64,000 nucleotides of DNA from CAKZNE01 sp963976435 (GTDB lineage: Bacteria > Bacteroidota > Bacteroidia > Flavobacteriales > Schleiferiaceae). Below the pieces are notes generated by a model, which saw only the letters and a list, made by a program, of their open reading frames with translations, ran no database searches and was not told the origin of the DNA. The stretch spans positions 62,001 to 126,000 of the forward strand of contig CAXBKQ010000005.1 in assembly GCA_963976435.1 (NCBI GenBank). The letters are read 5' to 3'. This document shows positions 27,382 to 36,023 of the stretch, piece by piece. Within the stretch, counting starts at the first letter, position 1; each line of letters opens with the position of its first letter. A program made the position numbers and the translations under genes.

Positions 27382-29325
27382 GCTTTGCAATAACTGACTT
27401 GCCATTTGCTGTTCCGGATTTATTCTCAGAATTTCTTTGAGTACTTTTTTAAGCTCTACGGTATTTGATAGTTGATTATAGGCATTTGCCAAATTTAGCC
27501 AGGCTAAAAGGTAATCAGGATCTTGATCTAGTGCCAATTTAAATAGGGATATTGACTCATCATATTTAAAATCTTGCAAATAGCAATATCCCAAATTATT
27601 AAGCCCTTCCTTATGGGAAGGGTTTTCTTTTAACACCAATTTAAATTCCCTTTCTGCATCCTTAAAATTATTATCCTTCAAAAAAGCAACACCCAATTTA
27701 TTCCTGAAATCACTGATATAGGGCGCTAATTCACATGCCCTATTATAAAATATAAGGGCCTTTTGGATATTGTTAGACTTTATACTGGCCTCCCCTATTC
27801 TGTAGCAGGTCCAGGCATCTTGGTTACTATAGGACATTTTGGTATTGAGAGCCAGGAGCTTCTCCTTTCCTATTTTCTCCGTCAATTCTTCAATTTCACT
27901 AAAATCCTTTTTCAAATATAAATAGTGAATCCAAAGTGAAAAATCCTTTTTACTGGGATCATACTTATAAATAAATCTCAGAGCACTATCTAATAAAAAA
28001 CCTTGTTCATTGAAGCGTTCATATTGCTGTAAATAGGCTTTTACCTTACTTTTTAAGCTTGGATTTTTATTGTTGATGGATATCAATCCGATAAATTTTC
28101 CAAATCCATTGGTATCAATTGCCGAGTAGTTTTTTCTTACATAATGGTCGTGGACAGTTACATGTGGAATATCAATAGAACCTGAAGCAGGCATATGGCA
28201 GGATACACAATTATTTTCAGCCTCCTTAATTTTAATTGGATCCTCAGTGCATACCGGCTCAGCATTGTGACAGCTAATGCATTTATTATTAAAAATTTGG
28301 ATCTTGGTTTCTTTTACCGATACATGAGGATTATGACAAGAGGTACAAGTATAGTCGTCACTTTGCTGAAAGCATTTGCTGGATTTAAACCTATCCACAT
28401 GGGAAGCCATTATAAATTGGTCCCCCTCCCCTTCAAACTTTGGTAAATACACATCCATCACTGAATTTAATTTCATACCTGGTTTAAAATCAAAAAAGGA
28501 TTTATCGTCTTTTAATACCATATTTCCTTGCAAATGGCATCTTTGACATATTTCAAACTGCAGTTGAGAGTCTAATTTTCCAGGGTTCACTATGGAGTAA
28601 TCTATGGAATTTGAAGTGTCGGTGAAATCGCCGGATTGAATTTTTTTAATGTGGGCTTCACCAGGACCGTGGCATCTTTCACAATCGATTCCTTGAGGGA
28701 TGCTAGTAAATTTATTGCTCGATCCCATCAGAAAGGCCTCGGGCATCGCATTATGGCAACTCATACATTCCAAGCCAATTATCCTGTTAAATCGAACATT
28801 AAATCCATTTTCATAGCCTGGTGGTAAATCCAATTTCGATTCCTGCTCATACCATGTAAAAGGCAACTGAAAAAGATGATTATTTCGGCTATAAATATGT
28901 GAATTGGTATGCTGTCCACTTCCTACTACATAGTCTACCTTAACAGTTTGGGAATACACAGTATCACCATTTTCATTTAGCCTGAATTCTTTTAAGAACA
29001 AATTTTTTTCCTTCCATTGTGGATGATAATAAAAGTCTAAATGATCATCATAAATAAGGCTATGACCATTTATGTTTGCAACACTTTTCGTGCTATCCGC
29101 AATCCCAAAGGATGCTCCCATACCGGTTCTTATAAATGACTCGTATTTATCATAGTGGCATTGTTTGCAAGCATTTATGCCCACGTATTTAATCGAATCA
29201 TGATGATTTAAATAGCTTTGATGGTTATTTATATCAGCAGCCTTTTTTTCCGAATTCCAATTGCAGGTGACTATGGTAAAAACAGCAAGGCAAATAATAA
29301 TAAGGACGGAAATTTTTTTTATCAT
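27373..29325 (-). CDS. seven-heme c-type cytochrome with C-terminal TPR repeats
   Basis: A 650-residue exported protein. The N-terminus is a hydrophobic signal ending in TIVTC, so it may be a lipoprotein anchored at C21, though Thr before the Cys is unusual. Seven CxxCH heme motifs occur at residues 53 (CKQCH), 187 (CMSCH), 215 (CERCH), 260 (CQRCH), 327 (CTSCH), 349 (CISCH) and 373 (CVSCH), the last followed by MPASG as in cytochrome c554/NrfA-like proteins. Residues from about 460 form tetratricopeptide repeats (GEASIKSNNIQKALIFYNRA, NNLGYCYLQDFKYDESISLF). It is the third gene of the dapF-GNAT operon, starting two bases after the GNAT stop. The redox partner is unknown; a periplasmic electron-transfer or redox-sensing role is inferred. 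Confidence 0.88.
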   Translation of the reverse strand: MIKKISVLIIICLAVFTIVTCNWNSEKKAADINNHQSYLNHHDSIKYVGINACKQCHYDKYESFIRTGMGASFGIADSTKSVANINGHSLIYDDHLDFYYHPQWKEKNLFLKEFRLNENGDTVYSQTVKVDYVVGSGQHTNSHIYSRNNHLFQLPFTWYEQESKLDLPPGYENGFNVRFNRIIGLECMSCHNAMPEAFLMGSSNKFTSIPQGIDCERCHGPGEAHIKKIQSGDFTDTSNSIDYSIVNPGKLDSQLQFEICQRCHLQGNMVLKDDKSFFDFKPGMKLNSVMDVYLPKFEGEGDQFIMASHVDRFKSSKCFQQSDDYTCTSCHNPHVSVKETKIQIFNNKCISCHNAEPVCTEDPIKIKEAENNCVSCHMPASGSIDIPHVTVHDHYVRKNYSAIDTNGFGKFIGLISINNKNPSLKSKVKAYLQQYERFNEQGFLLDSALRFIYKYDPSKKDFSLWIHYLYLKKDFSEIEELTEKIGKEKLLALNTKMSYSNQDAWTCYRIGEASIKSNNIQKALIFYNRACELAPYISDFRNKLGVAFLKDNNFKDAEREFKLVLKENPSHKEGLNNLGYCYLQDFKYDESISLFKLALDQDPDYLLAWLNLANAYNQLSNTVELKKVLKEILRINPEQQMASQLLQSLS

Positions 29326-29327
29326 TT

Positions 29328-29855
29328 TTAAGATTTAATGAATTGAAAAATCAGCTCATCCTTGAAATTTGTTCCATCCCAGATCCAATCTTTTTTATGG
29401 CCACATTGATTAAAGCCAAGACTTTGAAACAGGGCAATACTCTCTTGGTTATCAGATAAAATATTACAATAAATTTGGTGTAAACCCAACTGTTTGAAAC
29501 AATATTCAATTGCCAAACCTAGGGCTTGTTTTCCATATCCCAAGCCCCTTTTACTTTCATCGGCTATTAAAATTCCCAGTCCTGCTCTTTTGTTATGGGG
29601 GTCAAAATCAAAAATATCCATGGTTCCCAAGGCTGTTTTTCCTTCGTGCAATTCAATTATAAATCGAAATTGTTTGGTTTGGTAAATTCCCAGTTCAGAA
29701 TTTTTAATGAAGGAATTAATTTCACTTGAAGTAAAAGGACTTAATGTACCACTAAACAGCCAGTTTTTGGGATCATTTTCCCAATTGAGAATGATATCGA
29801 CATCCTCCATGGTCATGGACCGTAAATTAATTTGCTTTCCTTTGAGTAAAATCAT
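29328..29855 (-). CDS. GNAT-family N-acetyltransferase (RimJ/RimL-like)
   Basis: A 175-residue acetyl-CoA-dependent transferase. The N-terminal INLRSMTMEDVDIILNWENDP and the acetyl-CoA pyrophosphate loop KRGLGYGKQALGLAIEYCF (about 108-126) are typical of the RimJ/RimL/SpeG group, as is the late SIALFQSLGFNQCG segment. The acceptor may be a protein N-terminus, a polyamine or a small amine; sequence alone does not decide. Its ATG overlaps the dapF stop by four bases (ATGA), so translation is coupled. Confidence 0.88.
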   Translation of the reverse strand: MILLKGKQINLRSMTMEDVDIILNWENDPKNWLFSGTLSPFTSSEINSFIKNSELGIYQTKQFRFIIELHEGKTALGTMDIFDFDPHNKRAGLGILIADESKRGLGYGKQALGLAIEYCFKQLGLHQIYCNILSDNQESIALFQSLGFNQCGHKKDWIWDGTNFKDELIFQFIKS

Positions 29856-30628
29856 AAACTAATTTTACCCTCAAATACGAATTGGGCTGGGCCTTGAAGA
29901 AAAATTTCGGAGTATGGAGAACCTTCACCCTTAAAACTCAAACTTAAAAGCCCGCCTTGGGTTTCAACCTTTACATTGTTTGAACTTATTAAACCCTGAT
30001 TAAAAGCGGCTAAAACAGCGGCAGTTACACCAGTGCCACAGCTTAAAGTTTCATCTTCCACCCCTCTTTCATAGGTTCTCATTTTTATAAAAGCCTCATT
30101 TTCAACCTTTACAAAATTTACATTTACACCCTCCTTTTTATAATGATCAGAATATCTGATTTTCCGGGCTTCCTCCACTAACTCAAATTCATCTATTTCA
30201 TTCAAAAACACTACATGATGAGGAGAGCCTGTATTCAAAAAAATATCATTATTTATTTTTTCAAGGTCTGAAACATCGATCATTTGAAGACTAATTTCCT
30301 CGGCCACTAGTTTAGCTTTATGAGCTCCGTCAATAGCTAGGAAATTTAATTCTTCCTTATTTATTCCCAGATCATGGGCGAATTGACTGATACATCTCCC
30401 ACCATTTCCACACATGGTACTTTCCCTACCATCAGAATTATAATAGACCATTTTAAAATCATAAGCTTCTACTTCTTCGAGTAAAATAAATCCATCTGCT
30501 CCTATGCCAAACCTTCTGTCACATAAAAACTTAATTTGGTTTTGATCCAACAAAATGTCAGATTTTCGATTGTCTACCATGACAAAATCATTTCCTGTAC
30601 CTTGGTATTTGAAAAAATTTATTTCCAT
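29852..30628 (-). CDS. dapF: diaminopimelate epimerase
   Basis: A 258-residue enzyme that interconverts LL- and meso-diaminopimelate, the last step before peptidoglycan and lysine use. The two catalytic cysteines are C73 in STMCGNGGRC and C197 in LSCGTGVTAA, and the N-terminal FFKYQGTGNDFVMVD is diagnostic. The length is normal. It heads a three-gene operon with the GNAT and cytochrome genes, and is divergent from the HtrA gene. Confidence 0.97.
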   Translation of the reverse strand: MEINFFKYQGTGNDFVMVDNRKSDILLDQNQIKFLCDRRFGIGADGFILLEEVEAYDFKMVYYNSDGRESTMCGNGGRCISQFAHDLGINKEELNFLAIDGAHKAKLVAEEISLQMIDVSDLEKINNDIFLNTGSPHHVVFLNEIDEFELVEEARKIRYSDHYKKEGVNVNFVKVENEAFIKMRTYERGVEDETLSCGTGVTAAVLAAFNQGLISSNNVKVETQGGLLSLSFKGEGSPYSEIFLQGPAQFVFEGKISL

Positions 30629-30740
30629 TAAATTAGTTTCGTTAAAGTCATGTTAAATCAAATGCCATTGCGGCAATATGGCTCGCTTGGAATAGTTATT
30701 GAAAATTGAATATCGGTATTTAATTTAATCTTTTACAAAT

Positions 30741-32189
30741 ATGAAAAACATAACTAAGATTTTCCTTATTTCAATTTTAGGAGGGGTAATTACTCTTAGT
30801 CTTTATAAAGTATTTTTCGAGGAACCAGTGGTTCAGACTATCATTAATGAACCATCCACCCCATCAATACAAACAAATTCAAAATCATTTTCACCATTTG
30901 CAGAAACAAGTTTTACTGCTGCTGCCGAAAAAACGGTAAATAGCGTTGTTCACGTAAAAACCGCTGTTGAAGCAAGATTACGTCAACCATCAAGCCCTCT
31001 TGAGTACTTTTTTGGTCGCCCAAATGGAAATTCTCAAGGTAAAATCCAATTAGGATCTGGCTCTGGGGTAATTGTTTCAAAAGATGGATATATTGTAACA
31101 AATAATCACGTAATTGATGGTGCACAGGAAATATCCATCACTCTAAATGATGGTAGGGAATTCAATGCTTCGCTTATTGGTAAAGACCCTACCACAGACA
31201 TTGCTTTATTAAAAATTGAGGGAGAGGGTTTACCCTACCTTACATTCAGTAATTCTGATGATGTAAAATTAGGAGAATGGGTATTAGCCGTTGGAAATCC
31301 TTTTAACCTAACCTCAACGGTAACTGCCGGAATAATTAGTGCGAAAAGTAGAAATATTGGGATTATTGAAGAACGTTCAGCAATTGAAGCTTTCTTGCAA
31401 ACAGATGCTGCTGTAAACCCTGGAAACAGTGGTGGTGCTCTAGTAAATACAAAGGGTGATCTTATTGGAATTAATAGTGCCATATCTACACATACAGGCT
31501 CTTTTGAGGGATATTCATTTGCTGTTCCAAGCAATATTGTAAAGAAGGTTGTTGAAGATTTATTAGAATTTGGAACTGTTCAAAGGGCCTTTATTGGCGT
31601 AAATATTTCGGATATATCCGCACAAATTGCAGAACGCTTAGATTTAAAAGAAACTGTAGGGGTTTATGTTGGTGGAGTTACAGAAAATGGTGCTGCTGAA
31701 GTTGCAGGAATAAAAACTGGAGATGTAATAGTGTCCATTGATAATAAGCAAGTGAAAAAAAGTAGTGAACTTCAAGAATTAATAGGTAGGAAAAGACCAG
31801 GAGATAAGATTGAAGTGAAGGTAAATAGAGAAGGAGATCTACAGAAATTTGATATTGTTTTGCGGAATATTAATGGAAATACCGATGCCATTAAACGAAA
31901 TGACACCAAATTTATCAGTTCCCTGGGTGGTAGATTTAAATCATTAAGTAAAATTGAAAAAGCAAGGCTGGGAATAACCTACGGAATAAGGGTTACTGAA
32001 ATACAGTCTGGAATTTTGGCTGAACTAGGAATTCCAAAGAATTTTATAATTACCAAAATCAATAAAAACAAACTTAGTCAGGTTGAGGATATCAATGAGG
32101 CAGTAAAAGGACTAAAGTCCAAGGATCCTGTAGTATTAGAAGGCTACCTGCCAAATGGTAGATATAAATATTATGCCTTCGGATTCTAG
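30741..32189 (+). CDS. HtrA/DegP-like periplasmic serine protease
   Basis: A 482-residue S1C protease/chaperone with an N-terminal membrane or signal segment (TKIFLISILGGVITLSLYK). The catalytic triad is H123 (TNNHVIDG), D153 (PTTDIALLK) and S230 (NPGNSGGAL). One clear PDZ domain spans about 275-370 (AFIGVNISD, VAGIKTGDVIVSID). A second, more divergent PDZ-like region covers about 395-482 (FIITKINKNKLSQVEDI). It should handle misfolded envelope proteins in the periplasm. It stands alone and ends at a perfect hairpin terminator. Confidence 0.94.
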   Translation: MKNITKIFLISILGGVITLSLYKVFFEEPVVQTIINEPSTPSIQTNSKSFSPFAETSFTAAAEKTVNSVVHVKTAVEARLRQPSSPLEYFFGRPNGNSQGKIQLGSGSGVIVSKDGYIVTNNHVIDGAQEISITLNDGREFNASLIGKDPTTDIALLKIEGEGLPYLTFSNSDDVKLGEWVLAVGNPFNLTSTVTAGIISAKSRNIGIIEERSAIEAFLQTDAAVNPGNSGGALVNTKGDLIGINSAISTHTGSFEGYSFAVPSNIVKKVVEDLLEFGTVQRAFIGVNISDISAQIAERLDLKETVGVYVGGVTENGAAEVAGIKTGDVIVSIDNKQVKKSSELQELIGRKRPGDKIEVKVNREGDLQKFDIVLRNINGNTDAIKRNDTKFISSLGGRFKSLSKIEKARLGITYGIRVTEIQSGILAELGIPKNFIITKINKNKLSQVEDINEAVKGLKSKDPVVLEGYLPNGRYKYYAFGF

Positions 32190-32210
32190 TCCCTATAAAA
32201 TTCAATTTTT

Positions 32211-32238
32211 AAAGGCCTCTTTTAGAGGCCTTTATTAT
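32211..32238 (+). terminator. intrinsic terminator
   Basis: The perfect ten-base-pair stem AAAGGCCTCT/AGAGGCCTTT with a three-T loop is followed by ATTATTTTT. It ends the HtrA gene. Confidence 0.88.
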
Positions 32239-32250
32239 TTTTAAACTTGG

Positions 32251-32280
32251 TTGTCCATTCTAATAAAACAACTAAATTTG
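32251..32280 (+). promoter_or_regulatory. Bacteroidota-type promoter of gap
   Basis: TTG at 32251-32253, a 19-base spacer and TAAATTTG at 32273-32280 form a full TTG/TAnnTTTG promoter. The predicted leader before the ATG at 32315 is about 25-30 bases, and the element lies right after the HtrA terminator. Confidence 0.7.
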
Positions 32281-32314
32281 CAGCCTCAAAAAACCTCATT
32301 TTTAAACCATTAAT

Positions 32315-33769
32315 ATGGCTGAAATATTGGACTATCAAGATTCTGTAACTAAACGAATCGCAAAAGAAAAAGCTGCAACGCAGTTTATTAAGACTATCAG
32401 TGATCTTTATTTGGATAAAGGCATTGAAACCGTTCTATTTAGAAATCAACTCATTGATCAAAGAGCTAGTGAAATTTTAAACCTTCACGAATACGCTCGT
32501 AAATTTGTTGGCCAGAACATTACCATTGAAGACTCATTAAGTTTGCTAGAAGAATTAGCTAATTTGGATGTTGCTCCATCCAGAATGGATATTGGAAAAC
32601 TAAGCAGTGAATGGTTAAATGAAGGAGCAAACTTTAGTTCTAAAAGAAATTTCCTTGAAAGTAAATTAAAGGATTTTATCGGTGCAGAGAATATGCAAAG
32701 AACTAGTCCTAAAGATGTAGTTCTTTATGGATTTGGTAGAATTGGACGATTGGTTGCTCGTGAATTAATGAGCCAAGAAGGAAAGGGTGAACAGCTTAGA
32801 CTTAGAGCCATTGTAACTCGTGGTGAAAGCGAAATTACCCTAGAAAAGAGAGCTTCTTTATTAAGAGAGGATTCGGTGCACGGGGAATTTCCTGGAACTG
32901 TTGAAGCTGACTTAGAAAATAAAGCTTTAATTATCAATGGTAGAACTATCCGAATGATTGCCGCAAGTAATCCTGAGGATATAGATTATACCCAATATGG
33001 TATTAACGATGCTCTTGTTATTGACAATACCGGAGCCTTTAGAGATGATGTTGAATTAGGTCGTCATTTAAAAGCCAAGGGAGCAAGCAAGGTTTTACTT
33101 ACTGCCCCTGGGAAAAATGTACCTAATATTGTTCATGGAGTAAATCAAACTAATTTTTCTCCTAAAGAGGTGGATATTTTCTCCGCAGCAAGTTGTACTA
33201 CCAATGCTATCACACCTGTATTAAAGGTAATGGAAGATAATTTCGGAGTTGTAAGAGGACATATTGAAACTGTGCATGCCTATACAAACGACCAAAATTT
33301 GGTGGATAATATGCACAAAAAATATAGGAGAGGAAGAGCTGCAGGTTTGAATATGGTAATTACCGAAACTGGCGCTGGAAGTGCTGTTGCCAAAGCTTTG
33401 CCTGTTTTAGCTGGTAAGCTTACATCCAATGCTATTCGTGTGCCTGTGCCTAATGGTTCATTAGCGATTTTAAACCTTACACTAGACAAGGCTACAAGCA
33501 AGGAAAAATTAAATGAGGTGATGAGAAGTTCAGCCCTTAGCGGAGATTTAGTAGAACAAATCAATTATTCCTTAAGTAATGAATTGGTTTCTAGCGATAT
33601 CGTTGGCAACTCCTGCCCTTCAGTTTTTGACAGTCCTGCAACCATAGTGGATGCAGAAGGAAAAAATTGTGTTCTTTATGTTTGGTATGACAATGAGTAT
33701 GGATATACCAGGCAAGTTATTAGACTTAGTAAATATATTGCTGAAGTAAGAAGAAAAAGATATTACTAG
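32315..33769 (+). CDS. gap: glyceraldehyde-3-phosphate dehydrogenase, long form
   Basis: A 484-residue glycolytic/gluconeogenic enzyme, about 140 residues longer than classical GAPDH. The extra length is an N-terminal, mostly helical extension (1-130). The NAD(P)-binding domain starts at LYGFGRIGRLVARE (138-150). The catalytic Cys is C294 in SAASCTTNAITP, and the C-terminus has the expected WYDNEYGYTRQV. This long class occurs in Bacteroidota and some Proteobacteria. The coenzyme preference cannot be read with confidence. It has a strong promoter and its own terminator, consistent with high expression. Confidence 0.95.
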   Translation: MAEILDYQDSVTKRIAKEKAATQFIKTISDLYLDKGIETVLFRNQLIDQRASEILNLHEYARKFVGQNITIEDSLSLLEELANLDVAPSRMDIGKLSSEWLNEGANFSSKRNFLESKLKDFIGAENMQRTSPKDVVLYGFGRIGRLVARELMSQEGKGEQLRLRAIVTRGESEITLEKRASLLREDSVHGEFPGTVEADLENKALIINGRTIRMIAASNPEDIDYTQYGINDALVIDNTGAFRDDVELGRHLKAKGASKVLLTAPGKNVPNIVHGVNQTNFSPKEVDIFSAASCTTNAITPVLKVMEDNFGVVRGHIETVHAYTNDQNLVDNMHKKYRRGRAAGLNMVITETGAGSAVAKALPVLAGKLTSNAIRVPVPNGSLAILNLTLDKATSKEKLNEVMRSSALSGDLVEQINYSLSNELVSSDIVGNSCPSVFDSPATIVDAEGKNCVLYVWYDNEYGYTRQVIRLSKYIAEVRRKRYY

Positions 33770-33796
33770 TCGTAATACCTTTTAATATATAATAGA

Positions 33797-33824
33797 AAAG
33801 GCTCCCAATTGGGAGCCTTTTTTC
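33797..33824 (+). terminator. intrinsic terminator
   Basis: The ten-base-pair stem AAAGGCTCCC/GGGAGCCTTT with an AATT loop is followed by more T. It ends gap. The A-rich 5' arm could also serve the convergent gcvT gene. Confidence 0.88.
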
Positions 33825-33843
33825 TTTGGAAGATCTTTAGCAC

Positions 33844-34923
33844 TTAGCTTACAAATGGAATTTTTACCACTTCAGCCTTTAAAGATTTATTTCTAATTTC
33901 AATAAATATTTCTGTCCCAGGCTGTTTATGATCCATGCTTAGGTAACCCATACCAATAGCCTTGTTTAAGCTTGGAGATTGAGTTCCACTGGTTACCACA
34001 CCAATTTTGTTTCCTTGGCCATCCACAATAGAATAGCCTTTCCTTGGAATTCCTCTATCCAACATTTCAAAACCTACCAACCTTTTGGTGATGCCTTCCT
34101 CTTTTTGTTTTTTCAGTTTATCGCTGTCAATAAAATCCTTGGTGAATTTTGTAATCCATCCCAACCCGGCTTCAAGGGGTGAGGTTTGATCATCAATATC
34201 ATTTCCATAAAGACAAAAACCCTTTTCCAATCTTAGGGTATCTCTTGCTCCTAAACCTATAGGTTTAATTCCAAAGCTTTTTCCAGATTCAAAAATTCGA
34301 TTCCAAATTTCTTCAGCATGCTGGTTTTTAAAGTAAATTTCAAATCCTCCTGCTCCGGTATAACCTGTTGCGGATACAATAACATCATCTATCCCTGCAA
34401 ACTTTCCAGTTTCAAAAGTATAATAGGTCATTTCCGATAAATTCATATCGGTTAAGCTTTGTAGAGCTTCAGCTGCTTTAGGACCTTGAACCGCTAATAG
34501 TGAAATTTCATCACTGCGATCTATCATCTGCACCCCTTCGGTATTTTGGGAAGAAATCCAATTCCAATCCTTCTCCATATTGGAAGCATTCACCACAAGC
34601 ATATAGTCCTCCTCAGCTCTTCTATACACTAGTAAATCGTCCACTATACCACCTTTACCATTAGGAAGGCAACTGTATTGAATCTTTCCATCTACAAGCT
34701 TGGAAACATCATTAGTTGTGATTTTTTGCAAGAGATTTAAGGCACCTTTCCCTTTAATAAAGAATTCACCCATATGGCTAACATCAAAAACTCCTACAGA
34801 CTCTCTTACGGTCTTGTGTTCTATATTTAAACCTTCATATTGAACTGGCATATTATATCCAGCGAAGGCAACCATTTTGGCTCCTAAACCTTCATGAACT
34901 TTGGTTAGTGCTGTGTTTTTCAT
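33844..34923 (-). CDS. gcvT: aminomethyltransferase (glycine cleavage T protein)
   Basis: A 359-residue tetrahydrofolate-dependent enzyme of the glycine cleavage system, which releases ammonia and makes 5,10-methylene-THF. Family segments include MVAFAGYNMPVQY, GVFDVSHMGEF, GGIVDDLLVYR (the conserved Asp near residue 96), SATGYTGAGGFEIYF and the C-terminal GMGYLSMDHKQPGTEIFIEIR. The length is normal. The P and H proteins are not in the window. It is the last gene of a minus-strand run with usp, miaE and the receiver gene; 21 bases separate it from the receiver gene. Confidence 0.97.
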   Translation of the reverse strand: MKNTALTKVHEGLGAKMVAFAGYNMPVQYEGLNIEHKTVRESVGVFDVSHMGEFFIKGKGALNLLQKITTNDVSKLVDGKIQYSCLPNGKGGIVDDLLVYRRAEEDYMLVVNASNMEKDWNWISSQNTEGVQMIDRSDEISLLAVQGPKAAEALQSLTDMNLSEMTYYTFETGKFAGIDDVIVSATGYTGAGGFEIYFKNQHAEEIWNRIFESGKSFGIKPIGLGARDTLRLEKGFCLYGNDIDDQTSPLEAGLGWITKFTKDFIDSDKLKKQKEEGITKRLVGFEMLDRGIPRKGYSIVDGQGNKIGVVTSGTQSPSLNKAIGMGYLSMDHKQPGTEIFIEIRNKSLKAEVVKIPFVS

Positions 34924-34944
34924 ATTAAAATTTCAATTAATCTT

Positions 34945-35343
34945 TTAAATAAATAATTCCTTAAGCTTTTGTTCCGAAATGGGCTTTACAATAAAATCTG
35001 AAATTTCTGGAAAATCTTTAGCCCTTTCCTGATCTCTAGAATCGATGGAGCTACTAAACATATAGATTCGAATATTTTTACAAAGCTTGGAGCAGAATTC
35101 CTGGTATTTCAACATAAACTTCCAACCATCGATTATGGGCATATTCACATCCAAGAAAATAATATCTGGTAGGAGATTGGGATTGTCCACATTAGACTCT
35201 AAAAAATTCAAGGCGTCTTCCGCATCGGAAAATTCGATTATTTGTTCAGATAATTGGTGAACCTTCAAATATCTTTCAATGGTAAAACGATAGATTTTAT
35301 CATCGTCAATTACACAAACAATATTTGAATTAGTATCCTTCAA
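34945..35343 (-). CDS. stand-alone response regulator receiver domain
   Basis: A 132-residue CheY-like protein with no output domain. It has the acidic cluster CVIDDDK (residues 10-16), the phospho-acceptor D65 in FLDVNMP and K120 in FIVKPIS. The start must be the TTG at 35343: the codon before it is a TAA stop, and the next ATG is inside the receiver core. No histidine kinase lies nearby, so it probably acts by protein contact or in a phosphorelay with a remote kinase. It lies between miaE and gcvT on the same strand. Confidence 0.9.
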   Translation of the reverse strand: MKDTNSNIVCVIDDDKIYRFTIERYLKVHQLSEQIIEFSDAEDALNFLESNVDNPNLLPDIIFLDVNMPIIDGWKFMLKYQEFCSKLCKNIRIYMFSSSIDSRDQERAKDFPEISDFIVKPISEQKLKELFI

Positions 35344-35384
35344 TTATTCAATTCAATTTTAAATGGTCCAAAATTACTTTTATG

Positions 35385-35966
35385 CTATCCATGTATATAT
35401 TCCTTTGTTCCAAGGTCTTTCATCACTGATGCCTCAAAATCCAGAAGGCTATCCCATTTTTCATCCACATTATAGCCTTCTCCATACTGTCTTGCCAAGC
35501 TTAAAAACATGGTATAATGCATAGCCTCACTTTTCATAAGGTTGGCATAAAATCTAGCCAATTCTTCGTCTTGAATATTTTCAGACAAAACTTTAAATCT
35601 TTCACAACTTCTTGCTTCAATTAATGCTGCAATCAATAATCTGTGGACCAGACGTTCGTCCCTATCTGAAGTTTTTTTGAAGAAACTTGAAATTTGGGCA
35701 ACATATTCATCCTTCCTTTCCCTTCCTAGGGTGAATCCCCTCTTCAGTATGATCCGATGTACCATTTCAAAATGGCCCATTTCCTCAATTGCTAAGGCAG
35801 ACATTTTCTGTACTAAATCAGAAAGTTCAGGATAAGTGATAATTAAAGAAATGGCTGTAGATGCAGCTTTCTGTTCACAAAATGCATGGTCTATTAAAAT
35901 TTCTTCAATATTCTTTTCTGCAATATTTGCCCATCTTGGGTCTGTAGGAAGTTTTAGCCGTAACAT
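35385..35966 (-). CDS. miaE: tRNA-(ms[2]io[6]A)-hydroxylase-like diiron protein
   Basis: A 193-residue ferritin-like protein matching MiaE, which hydroxylates the isopentenyl side chain of modified A37 in tRNA. Candidate iron ligands are E31 (HAFCEQKA), E62 and H65 (EEMGHFEMVH), the glutamates in IEARSCERFK near 120 and the E/H pair in SEAMHYTMF near 150. The length is normal for this family. Neighbours give no direct link to tRNA modification. The next gene starts 41 bases downstream. Confidence 0.88.
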   Translation of the reverse strand: MLRLKLPTDPRWANIAEKNIEEILIDHAFCEQKAASTAISLIITYPELSDLVQKMSALAIEEMGHFEMVHRIILKRGFTLGRERKDEYVAQISSFFKKTSDRDERLVHRLLIAALIEARSCERFKVLSENIQDEELARFYANLMKSEAMHYTMFLSLARQYGEGYNVDEKWDSLLDFEASVMKDLGTKEYIHG

Positions 35967-36023
35967 TAGTATACTTTAAAGAGCGCGAAATTAAGGATTC
36001 CTTCCAATCCTTTAGATAAATAT

